DNA of 64,000 bases from Closterium sp. NIES-65 (taxonomy: Eukaryota; Streptophyta; Zygnematophyceae; Desmidiales; Closteriaceae), in NCBI GenBank assembly GCA_948144175.1, contig CANXME010002158.1, positions 186,001 to 250,000 of the forward strand, given 5' to 3'. The translations under genes and the position numbers were made by a program. This document shows, piece after piece, positions 1 through 10,875 of the stretch. Below the pieces are notes generated by a model. That model was not told where the DNA came from, did not search any database, and saw nothing but the letters and a program-made list of their open reading frames with translations. The stretch's first letter is position 1. Each line of letters opens with the position of its first letter.

Positions 1-3000
1 GTCCGGACGCATGCTTGTGTCCGGACGCATGCTTGTGTCCGGACGCATGCTTGTGTCCGGACGCATGCTTGTGTCCGGACGCATGCTTGTGTCCGGACGC
101 ATGCTTGTGTCCGGACGCATGCTTGTGTCCGGACGCATGCTTGTGTCCGGACGCATGCTTGTGTCCGGACGCATGCTTGTGTCCGGACGCATGCTTGTGT
201 CCGGACGCATGCTTGTGTCCGGACGCATGCTTGTGTCCGGACGCATGCTTGTGTCCGGACGCATGCTTGTGTCCGGACGCATGCTTGTGTCCGGACGCAT
301 GCTTGTGTCCGGACGCATGCTTGTGTCCGGACGCATGCTTGTGTCCGGACGCATGCTTGTGTCCGGACGCATGCTTGTGTCCGGACGCATGCTTGTGTCC
401 GGACGCATGCTTGTGTCCGGACGCATGCTTGTGTCCGGACGCATGCTTGTGTCCGGACGCATGCTTGTGTCCGGACGCATGCTTGTGTCCGGACGCATGC
501 TTGTGTCCGGACGCATGCTTGTGTCCGGACGCATGCTTGTGTCCGGACGCATGCTTGTGTCCGGACGCATGCTTGTGTCCGGACGCATGCTTGTGTCCGG
601 ACGCATGCTTGTGTCCGGACGCATGCTTGTGTCCGGACGCATGCTTGTGTCCGGACGCATGCTTGTGTCCGGACGCATGCTTGTGTCCGGACGCATGCTT
701 GTGTCCGGACGCATGCTTGTGTCCGGACGCATGCTTGTGTCCGGACGCATGCTTGTGTCCGGACGCATGCTTGTGTCCGGACGCATGCTTGTGTCCGGAC
801 GCATGCTTGTGTCCGGACGCATGCTTGTGTCCGGACGCATGCTTGTGTCCGGACGCATGCTTGTGTCCGGACGCATGCTTGTGTCCGGACGCATGCTTGT
901 GTCCGGACGCATGCTTGTGTCCGGACGCATGCTTGTGTCCGGACGCATGCTTGTGTCCGGACGCATGCTTGTGTCCGGACGCATGCTTGTGTCCGGACGC
1001 ATGCTTGTGTCCGGACGCATGCTTGTGTCCGGACGCATGCTTGTGTCCGGACGCATGCTTGTGTCCGGACGCATGCTTGTGTCCGGTCGCATGCTTGTGT
1101 CCGGACGCATGCTTGTGTCCGGACGCATGCTTGTGTCCGGACGCATGCTTGTGTCCGGACGCATGCTTGTGTCCGGACGCATGCTTGTGTCCGGACGCAT
1201 GCTTGTGTCCGGACGCATGCTTGTGTCCGGACGCATGCTTGTGTCCGGACGCATGCTTGTGTCCGGACGCATGCTTGTGTCCGGACGCATGCTTGTGTCC
1301 GGACGCATGCTTGTGTCCGGACGCATGCTTGTGTCCGGACGCATGCTTGTGTCCGGACGCATGCTTGTGTCCGGACGCATGCTTGTGTCCGGACGCATGC
1401 TTGTGTCCGGACGCATGCTTGTGTCCGGACGCATGCTTGTGTCCGGACGCATGCTTGTGTCCGGACGCATGCTTGTGTCCGGACGCATGCTTGTGTCCGG
1501 ACGCATGCTTGTGTCCGGACGCATGCTTGTGTCCGGACGCATGCTTGTGTCCGGACGCATGCTTGTGTCCGGACGCATGCTTGTGTCCGGACGCATGCTT
1601 GTGTCCGGACGCATGCTTGTGTCCGGACGCATGCTTGTGTCCGGACGCATGCTTGTGTCCGGACGCATGCTTGTGTCCGGACGCATGCTTGTGTCCGGAC
1701 GCATGCTTGTGTCCGACGCATGCTTGTGTCCGGACGCATGCTTGTGTCCGGACGCATGCTTGTGTCCGGACGCATGCTTGTGTCCGGACGCATGCTTGTG
1801 TCCGGACGCATGCTTGTGTCCGGACGCATGCTTGTGTCCGGACGCATGCTTGTGTCCGGACGCATGCTTGTGTCCGGACGCATGCTTGTGTCCGGACGCA
1901 TGCTTGTGTCCGGACGCATGCTTGTGTCCGGACGCATGCTTGTGTCCGGACGCATGCTTGTGTCCGGACGCATGCTTGTGTCCGGACGCATGCTTGTGTC
2001 CGGACGCATGCTTGTGTCCGGACGCATGCTTGTGTCCGGACGCATGCTTGTGTCCGGACGCATGCTTGTGTCCGGACGCATGCTTGTGTCCGGACGCATG
2101 CTTGTGTCCGGACGCATGCTTGTGTCCGGACGCATGCTTGTGTCCGGACGCATGCTTGTGTCCGGACGCATGCTTGTGTCCGGACGCATGCTTGTGTCCG
2201 GACGCATGCTTGTGTCCGGACGCATGCTTGTGTCCGGACGCATGCTTGTGTCCGGACGCATGCTTGTGTCCGGACGCATGCTTGTGTCCGGACGCATGCT
2301 TGTGTCCGGACGCATGCTTGTGTCCGGACGCATGCTTGTGTCCGGACGCATGCTTGTGTCCGGACGCATGCTTGTGTCCGGACGCATGCTTGTGTCCGGA
2401 CGCATGCTTGTGTCCGGACGCATGCTTGTGTCCGGACGCATGCTTGTGTCCGGACGCATGCTTGTGTCCGGACGCATGCTTGTGTCCGGACGCATGCTTG
2501 TGTCCGGACGCATGCTTGTGTCCGGACGCATGCTTGTGTCCGGACGCATGCTTGTGTCCGGACGCATGCTTGTGTCCGGACGCATGCTTGTGTCCGGACG
2601 CATGCTTGTGTCCGGACGCATGCTTGTGTCCGGACGCATGCTTGTGTCCGGACGCATGCTTGTGTCCGGACGCATGCTTGTGTCCGGACGCATGCTTGTG
2701 TCCGGACGCATGCTTGTGTCCGGACGCATGCTTGTGTCCGGACGCATGCTTGTGTCCGGACGCATGCTTGTGTCCGGACGCATGCTTGTGTCCGGACGCA
2801 TGCTTGTGTCCGGACGCATGCTTGTGTCCGGACGCATGCTTGTGTCCGGACGCATGCTTGTGTCCGGACGCATGCTTGTGTCCGGACGCATGCTTGTGTC
2901 CGGACGCATGCTTGTGTCCGGACGCATGCTTGTGTCCGGACGCATGCTTGTGTCCGGACGCATGCTTGTGTCCGGACGCATGCTTGTGTCCGGACGCATG

Positions 3001-6000
3001 CTTGTGTCCGGACGCATGCTTGTGTCCGGACGCATGCTTGTGTCCGGACGCATGCTTGTGTCCGGACGCATGCTTGTGTCCGGACGCATGCTTGTGTCCG
3101 GACGCATGCTTGTGTCCGGACGCATGCTTGTGTCCGGACGCATGCTTGTGTCCGGACGCATGCTTGTGTCCGGACGCATGCTTGTGTCCGGACGCATGCT
3201 TGTGTCCGGACGCATGCTTGTGTCCGGACGCATGCTTGTGTCCGGACGCATGCTTGTGTCCGGACGCATGCTTGTGTCCGGACGCATGCTTGTGTCCGGA
3301 CGCATGCTTGTGTCCGGACGCATGCTTGTGTCCGGACGCATGCTTGTGTCCGGACGCATGCTTGTGTCCGGACGCATGCTTGTGTCCGGACGCATGCTTG
3401 TGTCCGGACGCATGCTTGTGTCCGGACGCATGCTTGTGTCCGGACGCATGCTTGTGTCCGGACGCATGCTTGTGTCCGGACGCATGCTTGTGTCCGGACG
3501 CATGCTTGTGTCCGGACGCATGCTTGTGTCCGGACGCATGCTTGTGTCCGGACGCATGCTTGTGTCCGGACGCATGCTTGTGTCCGGACGCATGCTTGTG
3601 TCCGGACGCATGCTTGTGTCCGGACGCATGCTTGTGTCCGGACGCATGCTTGTGTCCGGACGCATGCTTGTGTCCGGACGCATGCTTGTGTCCGGACGCA
3701 TGCTTGTGTCCGGACGCATGCTTGTGTCCGGACGCATGCTTGTGTCCGGACGCATGCTTGTGTCCGGACGCATGCTTGTGTCCGGACGCATGCTTGTGTC
3801 CGGACGCATGCTTGTGTCCGGACGCATGCTTGTGTCCGGACGCATGCTTGTGTCCGGACGCATGCTTGTGTCCGGACGCATGCTTGTGTCCGGACGCATG
3901 CTTGTGTCCGGACGCATGCTTGTGTCCGGACGCATGCTTGTGTCCGGACGCATGCTTGTGTCCGGACGCATGCTTGTGTCCGGACGCATGCTTGTGTCCG
4001 GACGCATGCTTGTGTCCGGACGCATGCTTGTGTCCGGACGCATGCTTGTGTCCGGACGCATGCTTGTGTCCGGACGCATGCTTGTGTCCGGACGCATGCT
4101 TGTGTCCGGACGCATGCTTGTGTCCGGACGCATGCTTGTGTCCGGACGCATGCTTGTGTCCGGACGCATGCTTGTGTCCGGACGCATGCTTGTGTCCGGA
4201 CGCATGCTTGTGTCCGGACGCATGCTTGTGTCCGGACGCATGCTTGTGTCCGGACGCATGCTTGTGTCCGGACGCATGCTTGTGTCCGGACGCATGCTTG
4301 TGTCCGGGATGCTTGTGTCCGGACGCATGCTTGTGTCCGGACGCATGCTTGTGTCCGGACGCATGCTTGTGTCCGGACGCATGCTTGTGTCCGGACGCAT
4401 GCTTGTGTCCGGACGCATGCTTGTGTCCGGACGCATGCTTGTGTCCGGACGCATGCTTGTGTCCGGACGCATGCTTGTGTCCGGACGCATGCTTGTGTCC
4501 GGACGCATGCTTGTGTCCGGACGCATGCTTGTGTCCGGACGCATGCTTGTGTCCGGACGCATGCTTGTGTCCGGACGCATGCTTGTGTCCGGACGCATGC
4601 TTGTGTCCGGACGCATGCTTGTGTCCGGACGCATGCTTGTGTCCGGACGCATGCTTGTGTCCGGACGCATGCTTGTGTCCGGACGCATGCTTGTGTCCGG
4701 ACGCATGCTTGTGTCCGGACGCATGCTTGTGTCCGGACGCATGCTTGTGTCCGGACGCATGCTTGTGTCCGGACGCATGCTTGTGTCCGGACGCATGCTT
4801 GTGTCCGGACGCATGCTTGTGTCCGGACGCATGCTTGTGTCCGGACGCATGCTTGTGTCCGGACGCATGCTTGTGTCCGGACGCATGCTTGTGTCCGGAC
4901 GCATGCTTGTGTCCGGACGCATGCTTGTGTCCGGACGCATGCTTGTGTCCGGACGCATGCTTGTGTCCGGACGCATGCTTGTGTCCGGACGCATGCTTGT
5001 GTCCGGACGCATGCTTGTGTCCGGACGCATGCTTGTGTCCGGACGCATGCTTGTGTCCGGACGCATGCTTGTGTCCGGACGCATGCTTGTGTCCGGACGC
5101 ATGCTTGTGTCCGGACGCATGCTTGTGTCCGGACGCATGCTTGTGTCCGGACGCATGCTTGTGTCCGGACGCATGCTTGTGTCCGGACGCATGCTTGTGT
5201 CCGGGCATGCTTGTGTCCGGACGCATGCTTGTGTCCGGACGCATGCTTGTGTCCGGACGCATGCTTGTGTCCGGACGCATGCTTGTGTCCGGACGCATGC
5301 TTGTGTCCGGACGCATGCTTGTGTCCGGACGCATGCTTGTGTCCGGACGCATGCTTGTGTCCGGACGCATGCTTGTGTCCGGACGCATGCTTGTGTCCGG
5401 ACGCATGCTTGTGTCCGGACGCATGCTTGTGTCCGGACGCATGCTTGTGTCCGGACGCATGCTTGTGTCCGGACGCATGCTTGTGTCCGGACGCATGCTT
5501 GTGTCCGGACGCATGCTTGTGTCCGGACGCATGCTTGTGTCCGGACGCATGCTTGTGTCCGGACGCATGCTTGTGTCCGGACGCATGCTTGTGTCCGGAC
5601 GCATGCTTGTGTCCGGACGCATGCTTGTGTCCGGACGCATGCTTGTGTCCGGACGCATGCTTGTGTCCGGACGCATGCTTGTGTCCGGACGCATGCTTGT
5701 GTCCGGACGCATGCTTGTGTCCGGACGCATGCTTGTGTCCGGACGCATGCTTGTGTCCGGACGCATGCTTGTGTCCGGACGCATGCTTGTGTCCGGACGC
5801 ATGCTTGTGTCCGGACGCATGCTTGTGTCCGGACGCATGCTTGTGTCCGGACGCATGCTTGTGTCCGGACGCATGCTTGTGTCCGGACGCATGCTTGTGT
5901 CCGGACGCATGCTTGTGTCCGGACGCATGCTTGTGTCCGGACGCATGCTTGTGTCCGGACGCATGCTTGTGTCCGGACGCATGCTTGTGTCCGGACGCAT

Positions 6001-7647
6001 GCTTGTGTCCGGACGCATGCTTGTGTCCGGACGCATGCTTGTGTCCGGACGCATGCTTGTGTCCGGACGCATGCTTGTGTCCGGACGCATGCTTGTGTCC
6101 GGACGCATGCTTGTGTCCGGACGCATGCTTGTGTCCGGACGCATGCTTGTGTCCGGACGCATGCTTGTGTCCGGACGCATGCTTGTGTCCGGACGCATGC
6201 TTGTGTCCGGACGCATGCTTGTGTCCGGACGCATGCTTGTGTCCGGACGCATGCTTGTGTCCGGACGCATGCTTGTGTCCGGACGCATGCTTGTGTCCGG
6301 ACGCATGCTTGTGTCCGGACGCATGCTTGTGTCCGGACGCATGCTTGTGTCCGGACGCATGCTTGTGTCCGGACGCATGCTTGTGTCCGGACGCATGCTT
6401 GTGTCCGGACGCATGCTTGTGTCCGGACGCATGCTTGTGTCCGGACGCATGCTTGTGTCCGGACGCATGCTTGTGTCCGGACGCATGCTTGTGTCCGGAC
6501 GCATGCTTGTGTCCGGACGCATGCTTGTGTCCGGACGCATGCTTGTGTCCGGACGCATGCTTGTGTCCGGACGCATGCTTGTGTCCGGACGCATGCTTGT
6601 GTCCGGACGCATGCTTGTGTCCGGTCGCATGCTTGTGTCCGGACGCATGCTTGTGTCCGGACGCATGCTTGTGTCCGGACGCATGCTTGTGTCCGGTCGC
6701 ATGCTTGTGTCCGGACGCATGCTTGTGTCCGGACGCATGCTTGTGTCCGGACGCATGCTTGTGTCCGGACGCATGCTTGTGTCCGGACGCATGCTTGTGT
6801 CCGGACGCATGCTTGTGTCCGGACGCATGCTTGTGTCCGGACGCATGCTTGTGTCCGGACGCATGCTTGTGTCCGGACGCATGCTTGTGTCCGGACGCAT
6901 GCTTGTGTCCGGACGCATGCTTGTGTCCGGACGCATGCTTGTGTCCGGACGCATGCTTGTGTCCGGACGCATGCTTGTGTCCGGACGCATGCTTGTGTCC
7001 GGACGCATGCTTGTGTCCGGACGCATGCTTGTGTCCGGACGCATGCTTGTGTCCGGACGCATGCTTGTGTCCGGACGCATGCTTGTGTCCGGACGCATGC
7101 TTGTGTCCGGACGCATGCTTGTGTCCGGACGCATGCTTGTGTCCGGACGCATGCTTGTGTCCGGTCGCATGCTTGTGTCCGGACGCATGCTTGTGTCCGG
7201 ACGCATGCTTGTGTCCGGACGCATGCTTGTGTCCGGACGCATGCTTGTGTCCGGACGCATGCTTGTGTCCGGACGCATGCTTGTGTCCGGACGCATGCTT
7301 GTGTCCGGACGCATGCTTGTGTCCGGACGCATGCTTGTGTCCGGACGCATGCTTGTGTCCGGACGCATGCTTGTGTCCGGTCGCATGCTTGTGTCCGGAC
7401 GCATGCTTGTGTCCGGTCGCATGCTTGTGTCCGGACGCATGCTTGTGTCCGGATGCATGCTTGTGTCCGGACGCATGCTTGTGTCCGGACGCATGCTTGT
7501 GTCCGGACGCATGCTTGTGTCCGGTCGCATGCTTGTGTCCGGACGCATGCTTGTGTCCGGACGCATGCTTGTGTCCGGATGCATGCTTGTGTCCGGACGC
7601 ATGCTTGTGTCCGGACGCATGCTTGTGTCCGGTCGCATGCTTGTGTC
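1..7647. repeat. 18-bp satellite array A
   Basis: This is a head-to-tail array of GTCCGGACGCATGCTTGT, about 425 units, running in from the left edge. Units are almost all identical. Length changes are few: one base lost near 1716, three near 4309 and two near 5204. The main substitution is GGACGC to GGTCGC (1087, 6625, 6697, 7165, 7381, 7417, 7525, 7633). Two C-to-T changes at a CpG lie at 7454 and 7580. All but one of these substitutions fall in the last kilobase before the copia element. Each unit holds two palindromes, GTCCGGAC and GCATGC, and two CpGs. The unit has no stop codon in any of six frames, so the very long open frames here are artefacts. No gene is seen. Confidence 0.97.
7643..7647. 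other. Target-site duplication of the copia element, left copy
   Basis: The five bases gtgtc directly precede the TG of the copia LTR. The same gtgtc follows the other LTR at 21323-21327. Five bases is the usual duplication for Ty1/copia integrases. The motif is also part of every satellite unit, so the match is less decisive here than in unique DNA, but it fits a simple insertion. Confidence 0.75.
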
Positions 7648-8481
7648 TGTTATAGTCACAGTAGGCTCCAATGTGCTTTAAAACGAAAGATAGAGTGCAC
7701 AGTCGGATTTCTGCACAGCGGCTTCAAACGTTCATAGCGTTCTGGTGACAGCTTCAAATGACTTGATTCAACTTGGATCTGGAGCGTCTTATTGTCGCCT
7801 ACAATAGGCAATTTAGATCGCACGATTTGACCAAGTATTGACGACACAGTGTCGGTTTGAACGAACGGCACTATGGCAGCCACTATAGACTTAGAACACA
7901 AAATAGGAAGAGTTAGGAAGAGTTACGAGTTTGGAATGACTCCCAGCTCCTACAAACCCCAAGAGCCGAGGTACAGTGATGTGGAACAGTGCCACACTGT
8001 CCCCAACCACGAAGGGTCTCGAAACTACCCTTCACTAGGGCCTACACCAAGTGAAATGTTACACTACACAAAGTAATGTAACTATCTTCAATATCTTGAG
8101 GTGTACCCTTTTGGCGAGCTTTGAAATCACTTGAGGCTTGACACCAAGGCTCAGGCTCTTCATCACAAACTCATCCTTGAGTTCTTGATGGGTCTGCTGC
8201 ACACACCTGCGACACACCGAACGTTCGACACAGGACAAAATAGAAACCGCGCACGACAAAATAGAAACCGCGCGCGAGACACAAACGACCGCGTAACACA
8301 CGTCTAGCGATAACTCGCTATTGACCCGACACATACACTCGACATCATGACTCAACATTCACACACAATTATAAGCATGAAATATATATTATCCCATGCC
8401 CTCATACCATTCCATACACACACACACACATGCACGCACACGGACAACAAGCCGAGTGCAAACCATAGGGTTGCACCAACA
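7648..8481 (-). repeat. Copia 3' LTR (834 bp)
   Basis: It is bounded by TGTT and AACA on either strand and is a near-exact copy of 20490-21322. It is one base longer because of an extra T near 7678. It holds a 19-nt direct repeat (8234-8252 and 8255-8273), a short CA microsatellite near 8414-8429, and an AT-rich TATA-like stretch near 8379-8392. Small open frames inside it recur identically in the other LTR and have no coding support. Confidence 0.95.
8234..8273 (-). promoter_or_regulatory. Duplicated 19-nt motif in the copia LTR
   Basis: The motif gacaaaatagaaaccgcgc occurs twice with 2 nt between copies, and again in the other LTR near 21075-21114. Tandem motifs in the U3 part of LTRs often act as enhancer elements. 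That role is inferred here only from repetition and position, and I do not recognise a known factor site. Confidence 0.4.
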
Positions 8482-8483
8482 AA

Positions 8484-8492
8484 CTCCCCCTC
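8484..8492 (-). other. Copia polypurine tract
   Basis: Read on the minus strand this is GAGGGGGAG, two bases before the TG that opens the 3' LTR. This is the position and composition expected for the plus-strand DNA primer of an LTR element. Confidence 0.85.
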
Positions 8493-8595
8493 GGATTGTT
8501 GGCCTTCGGATATGTTGCTCTCTCAGTTCAGAGCCATCCCAGCCAGCTTGCAACACTTCCAATGCTGCTGCTCCACCAGCCTCTTGGTCATCATG

Positions 8596-9791
8596 TCAGC
8601 CGGCTGCCCCGTGGTTTTTCACGTAGCGCAACTCAACTTCACCCGCGGTTACCATGCTCCTCGTCCAATGCCACTTCACCCTCATGTGCTTCGTGAGTCC
8701 ATGCAACACAGGGTTCTTAGCAAGAGCAATGGCACCCTGGCTGTCACAATATAGTGGGGTAGGTCCTTGCTGCTCCTCCCCCAATTCAGCCAACAAACGC
8801 CGCTGCCACACAATCTCCCGTACGGCACGGAAGAGTGCCATGTACTCGGACTCCACCGAGCTCAAAGCTTGGTCAACCTGCTTCTTGCTCTCCCAAGCAG
8901 TTGGGCCTCCACCAACACAGCATATGAAGCCTCCCACACTTGTCATGTCCTCTGGTTCTGATGCATATGAAGCATCCGAGTAGGCGGTGAGGAACAAACG
9001 CCCGGGTTCAACACCATCCGCGCCCTTTTGGCGCCTTTGTGCCGCCGCCGAGTATTGCAGCCCAACGGTCGGTGTTTGGCCAAGGTACTTGGCCACCCTC
9101 ATTCCAGCTGCTACCTGCTCCTCATTAGGGCATTGCACAACCCTAGCCAGCTGCCCGGTAGCAAACGCGACGTCCGGTCGGGTGTTTACCGCCGCATACA
9201 TGAGGCTGCCCACCAACGAGTGAAATCGGCGCCTCTCCTCTTCTCCAACGCTCTCCTCCTCTGGCCCCTTCACACACTTGAACCCAGAGGGAAAGGGAGT
9301 AGCCACATGACCTTCACTCTGGCCAAAGTTGGCAGCCAACGCCTCCAGGTACTTCCGTTGGTGCACTCGCATGCTCCGCTTCTCCACGTCTCGTTCGATG
9401 TGGAGCCCAAGGTAGAAGTTCACGTCACCAAGGGACTTGCACTTGAACTTGTCATGCAGCTTCAGCATCACCTCCTTCACAAGGTCAGAGGAGGGTGAGA
9501 ATATGAGAATGTCATCCACATAAACCACCATGAAGCTCCTCTGTTCCCCCTCGCCAAGCATGAACAAGGAGTGATCGGCCGTTGAGGGAGTGAAGCCGAT
9601 CTCCTCCAACACTTCGCGCAGCTTCATGTACCATTGCCTAGGGGCCTGTTTCAGCCCATAGAGGGCCTTCTTCAGCTTCCACACTCTGCCACTACCATCA
9701 TCAAACCCCTCTGGCTGCGCCATAAAAATCTCCTCCTCAAGGATGCCGTTAAGGAATGCCGTCACAATGTCCATTTGCTTCACCACCCATC
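8596..9791 (-). pseudogene. Copia polyprotein, 3' half: RT core and RNase H
   Basis: This is the C-terminal part of the copia Gag-Pol, cut from its 5' half (16949-20455) by the gypsy element. It starts in RT at W-VVKQMDIVTAFLNG, whose Asp is the first catalytic residue. It continues through PEGF, KALYGLKQAP and the YVDD active site (9511-9522). RNase H follows with SDASYASEP, SVESEYMAL and LYCDSQGA. If the gypsy element and one ccatc copy were absent, the frame would run straight through the junction (KGW then VVKQMD). The frame stops early at 8596-8598. An A5 run on the minus strand (8615-8619) shifts it. With four A's the reading would continue to a stop at 8523-8525, through a typical copia ending (TTGQPADMMTKRL). 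So there are two lesions, and this half has no start codon of its own. Confidence 0.9.
9787..9791. other. Target-site duplication of the gypsy element, left copy
   Basis: The bases ccatc sit directly before the TGTAAC of the gypsy 5' LTR and are repeated at 16949-16953 directly after the 3' LTR. The host sequence is unique copia coding DNA, so this 5-bp match marks the insertion firmly. Confidence 0.93.
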
Positions 9792-10412
9792 TGTAACATC
9801 TCGATATCCCAACCAGCCCAGAGTCTCGATACATTGAACCTGGGTTGGGAAGACGAAAAGGGAAATGAACTGGTTGAAAAGCGCGGAAACGAACTGGTTG
9901 GCAAGCCAACCAATCAGAACACTTTTATACAAAGTGAGTCGAGAAGTTTCTCGCCGCTGGTTGGAATTACAGCCAATCACAAACATTCGAAGTCCAACGC
10001 AACTCTCGCGTTGGAATTGCAACCAGTTAGAACATGACAGGTATAGATAACATATTGCATACACTGCATTTTATTCCTTTGTGCCATGTCATTGAGTAAG
10101 AAGGATCAACCTTTGCCACATGGGCAAGGCCCATGGTGGTGCACCCTTCCTTGCCATGGGGAAGGTGGCTGCACCCCAAGGGGGTCTAGGGAAGGGGTCT
10201 GAGGCCTCGGGGGCTCATTCTTCATTTTCCTACTCCCAACTAATCAATTGGGAAATAGGATTGCTTTTCTCTCAACTCACCCTCCACAGTTTGTTACTGC
10301 ATCTCCTAGCAACTCTCAGACTTAGTCATTTTCCAGGAGCTGCCATTCTCTGGTTGTGTTAGAACCTATTATTAAGTGGGTAAATGCCCTTTTTATTATC
10401 AGATCCGTTACA
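9792..10412 (+). repeat. Gypsy 5' LTR (621 bp)
   Basis: It begins TGTAAC and ends GTTACA, a 6-bp inverted terminal repeat, and matches 16328-16948 at all but one position. It contains a perfect 7-bp inverted repeat (9896-9911), several GGTTGG-type motifs, two CCAAT boxes and a TATA-like stretch. The open frames inside it are duplicated in both LTRs and are not genes. Confidence 0.96.
9908..9979 (+). promoter_or_regulatory. Candidate LTR promoter elements: two CCAAT boxes and a TATA-like site
   Basis: AACCAATCA (9908-9916) and AGCCAATCA (9971-9979) both fit the NF-Y consensus RRCCAATSR. TTTTATAC (9923-9930) lies between them. The same set is in the 3' LTR, 6,536 bp downstream. The spacing is not a textbook promoter, since one CCAAT box is downstream of the TATA-like site. 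The motif matches are seen; the role is inferred. Confidence 0.35.
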
Positions 10413-10413
10413 T

Positions 10414-10426
10414 TGGTAATCAGAGC
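10414..10426 (+). other. Gypsy primer-binding site (imperfect initiator tRNA-Met match)
   Basis: TGGTAATCAGAGC starts two bases after the LTR end. It equals the usual initiator tRNA-Met complement TGGTATCAGAGC with one extra A. The copia element in the same locus has the perfect form. Minus-strand priming by this tRNA would need a one-base bulge or a variant tRNA. Confidence 0.75.
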
Positions 10427-10668
10427 TATTAGTAGATCCTCGCCTTGTGGGCATAAAAGAGGATTTTGTGTGTGTGTGTTTTTTTTTTTGGAGAAGTGGT
10501 GATTGTGTTGTAACTTCTATAAAAGTTTTTGAAGACTACAAGCTCAAGCTTCAGTTTTCAAGATCTACAAGTTTCTCCAAGAGTTCTAAGCCCTCCCTCC
10601 TTCCCTGCTGGTGGAACCATTGGAGCTACTGTGGAGGAGTTGCAACCTGTGTGTATTAACACTCTCTG

Positions 10669-10735
10669 TTGAAGACAATCACTTTGTGATTGTTCTTGCC
10701 TTATCCACTGCGGTGGTAAGGATATTTTGCAACAG
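10669..10735 (+). other. Leader structured block 1 (hairpins A1 and B1)
   Basis: Hairpin A1 (10672-10697) has an 8-bp perfect stem, ACAATCAC with GTGATTGT, and loop TTT. An AAG/CTT extension closes it past a one-base bulge. Hairpin B1 (10700-10720) has left arm CTTATCCAC, loop TGCG and right arm GTGGTAAG, giving 8 pairs with one bulged T. Block 2 repeats this arrangement about 100 nt downstream with different but still complementary stems. The place between primer site and gag is where packaging or dimerisation signals of LTR elements usually lie. That function is an inference. Confidence 0.6.
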
Positions 10736-10770
10736 AGTTGTTTGTCACATTGCTGTGGTTGTAAGATCTA

Positions 10771-10835
10771 TTGAAGAAATTTCTCCTTTGGAGAATATCT
10801 TGGTTATTCACTGCGGTGATAACAAATTGCAGTAG
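10771..10835 (+). other. Leader structured block 2 (hairpins A2 and B2)
   Basis: Hairpin A2 (10774-10801) has stem TTCTCC with GGAGAA and loop TTT, flanked by AAGA and TCTT that also pair. Hairpin B2 (10803-10823) has left arm GTTATTCAC, loop TGCG and right arm GTGATAAC, again 8 pairs with one bulged T. Both blocks start TTGAAGA and end near TTGCA..AG. Against block 1, B2 has two compensatory pair changes (C-G to G-C at the base, C-G to T-A mid-stem). The A stem is wholly different yet still paired. Confidence 0.6.
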
Positions 10836-10875
10836 ATCTGTAACTCATTTTTACAATACAGTGACTTTGCTCTCA

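Larger units (their letters stand above)
10427..10875 (+). other. Gypsy 5' leader, untranslated
   Basis: These 449 bases lie between the primer site and the first in-frame ATG of gag. They hold a TG repeat followed by a T run near 10468-10490, and a diverged tandem duplication with paired hairpins (separate entries). No coding region is supported: the frame continuous with gag opens at a TTG (10771), not an ATG. Confidence 0.8.

Noticed and set aside
1..7647. CRISPR array
   Set aside because: Repeats are contiguous with no unique spacers, and no cas gene is present; the context is eukaryotic.
11..7737. Three overlapping frames of 2,000-2,556 codons in array A
   Set aside because: Same artefact as in array B; the frames also run into the copia LTR before stopping.
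7873..8358. Small open frames in the copia LTR, repeated at 20714-21199
   Set aside because: They occur identically in both LTRs, overlap on opposite strands and have no recognisable product.
9792..9909. N-terminal 40 residues of the frame ending at 8596 as part of a copia protein
   Set aside because: They are antisense reading of the gypsy LTR; copia homology starts only at 9791.
10120..10362. 80-codon open frame in the gypsy LTR, repeated at 16656-16898
   Set aside because: Present in both LTR copies, inside regulatory sequence, with no known domain.
10771..10875. Upstream extension of Gag to 10771
   Set aside because: It begins at TTG rather than ATG and covers the structured leader block 2; the ATG at 10876 is the first in frame.
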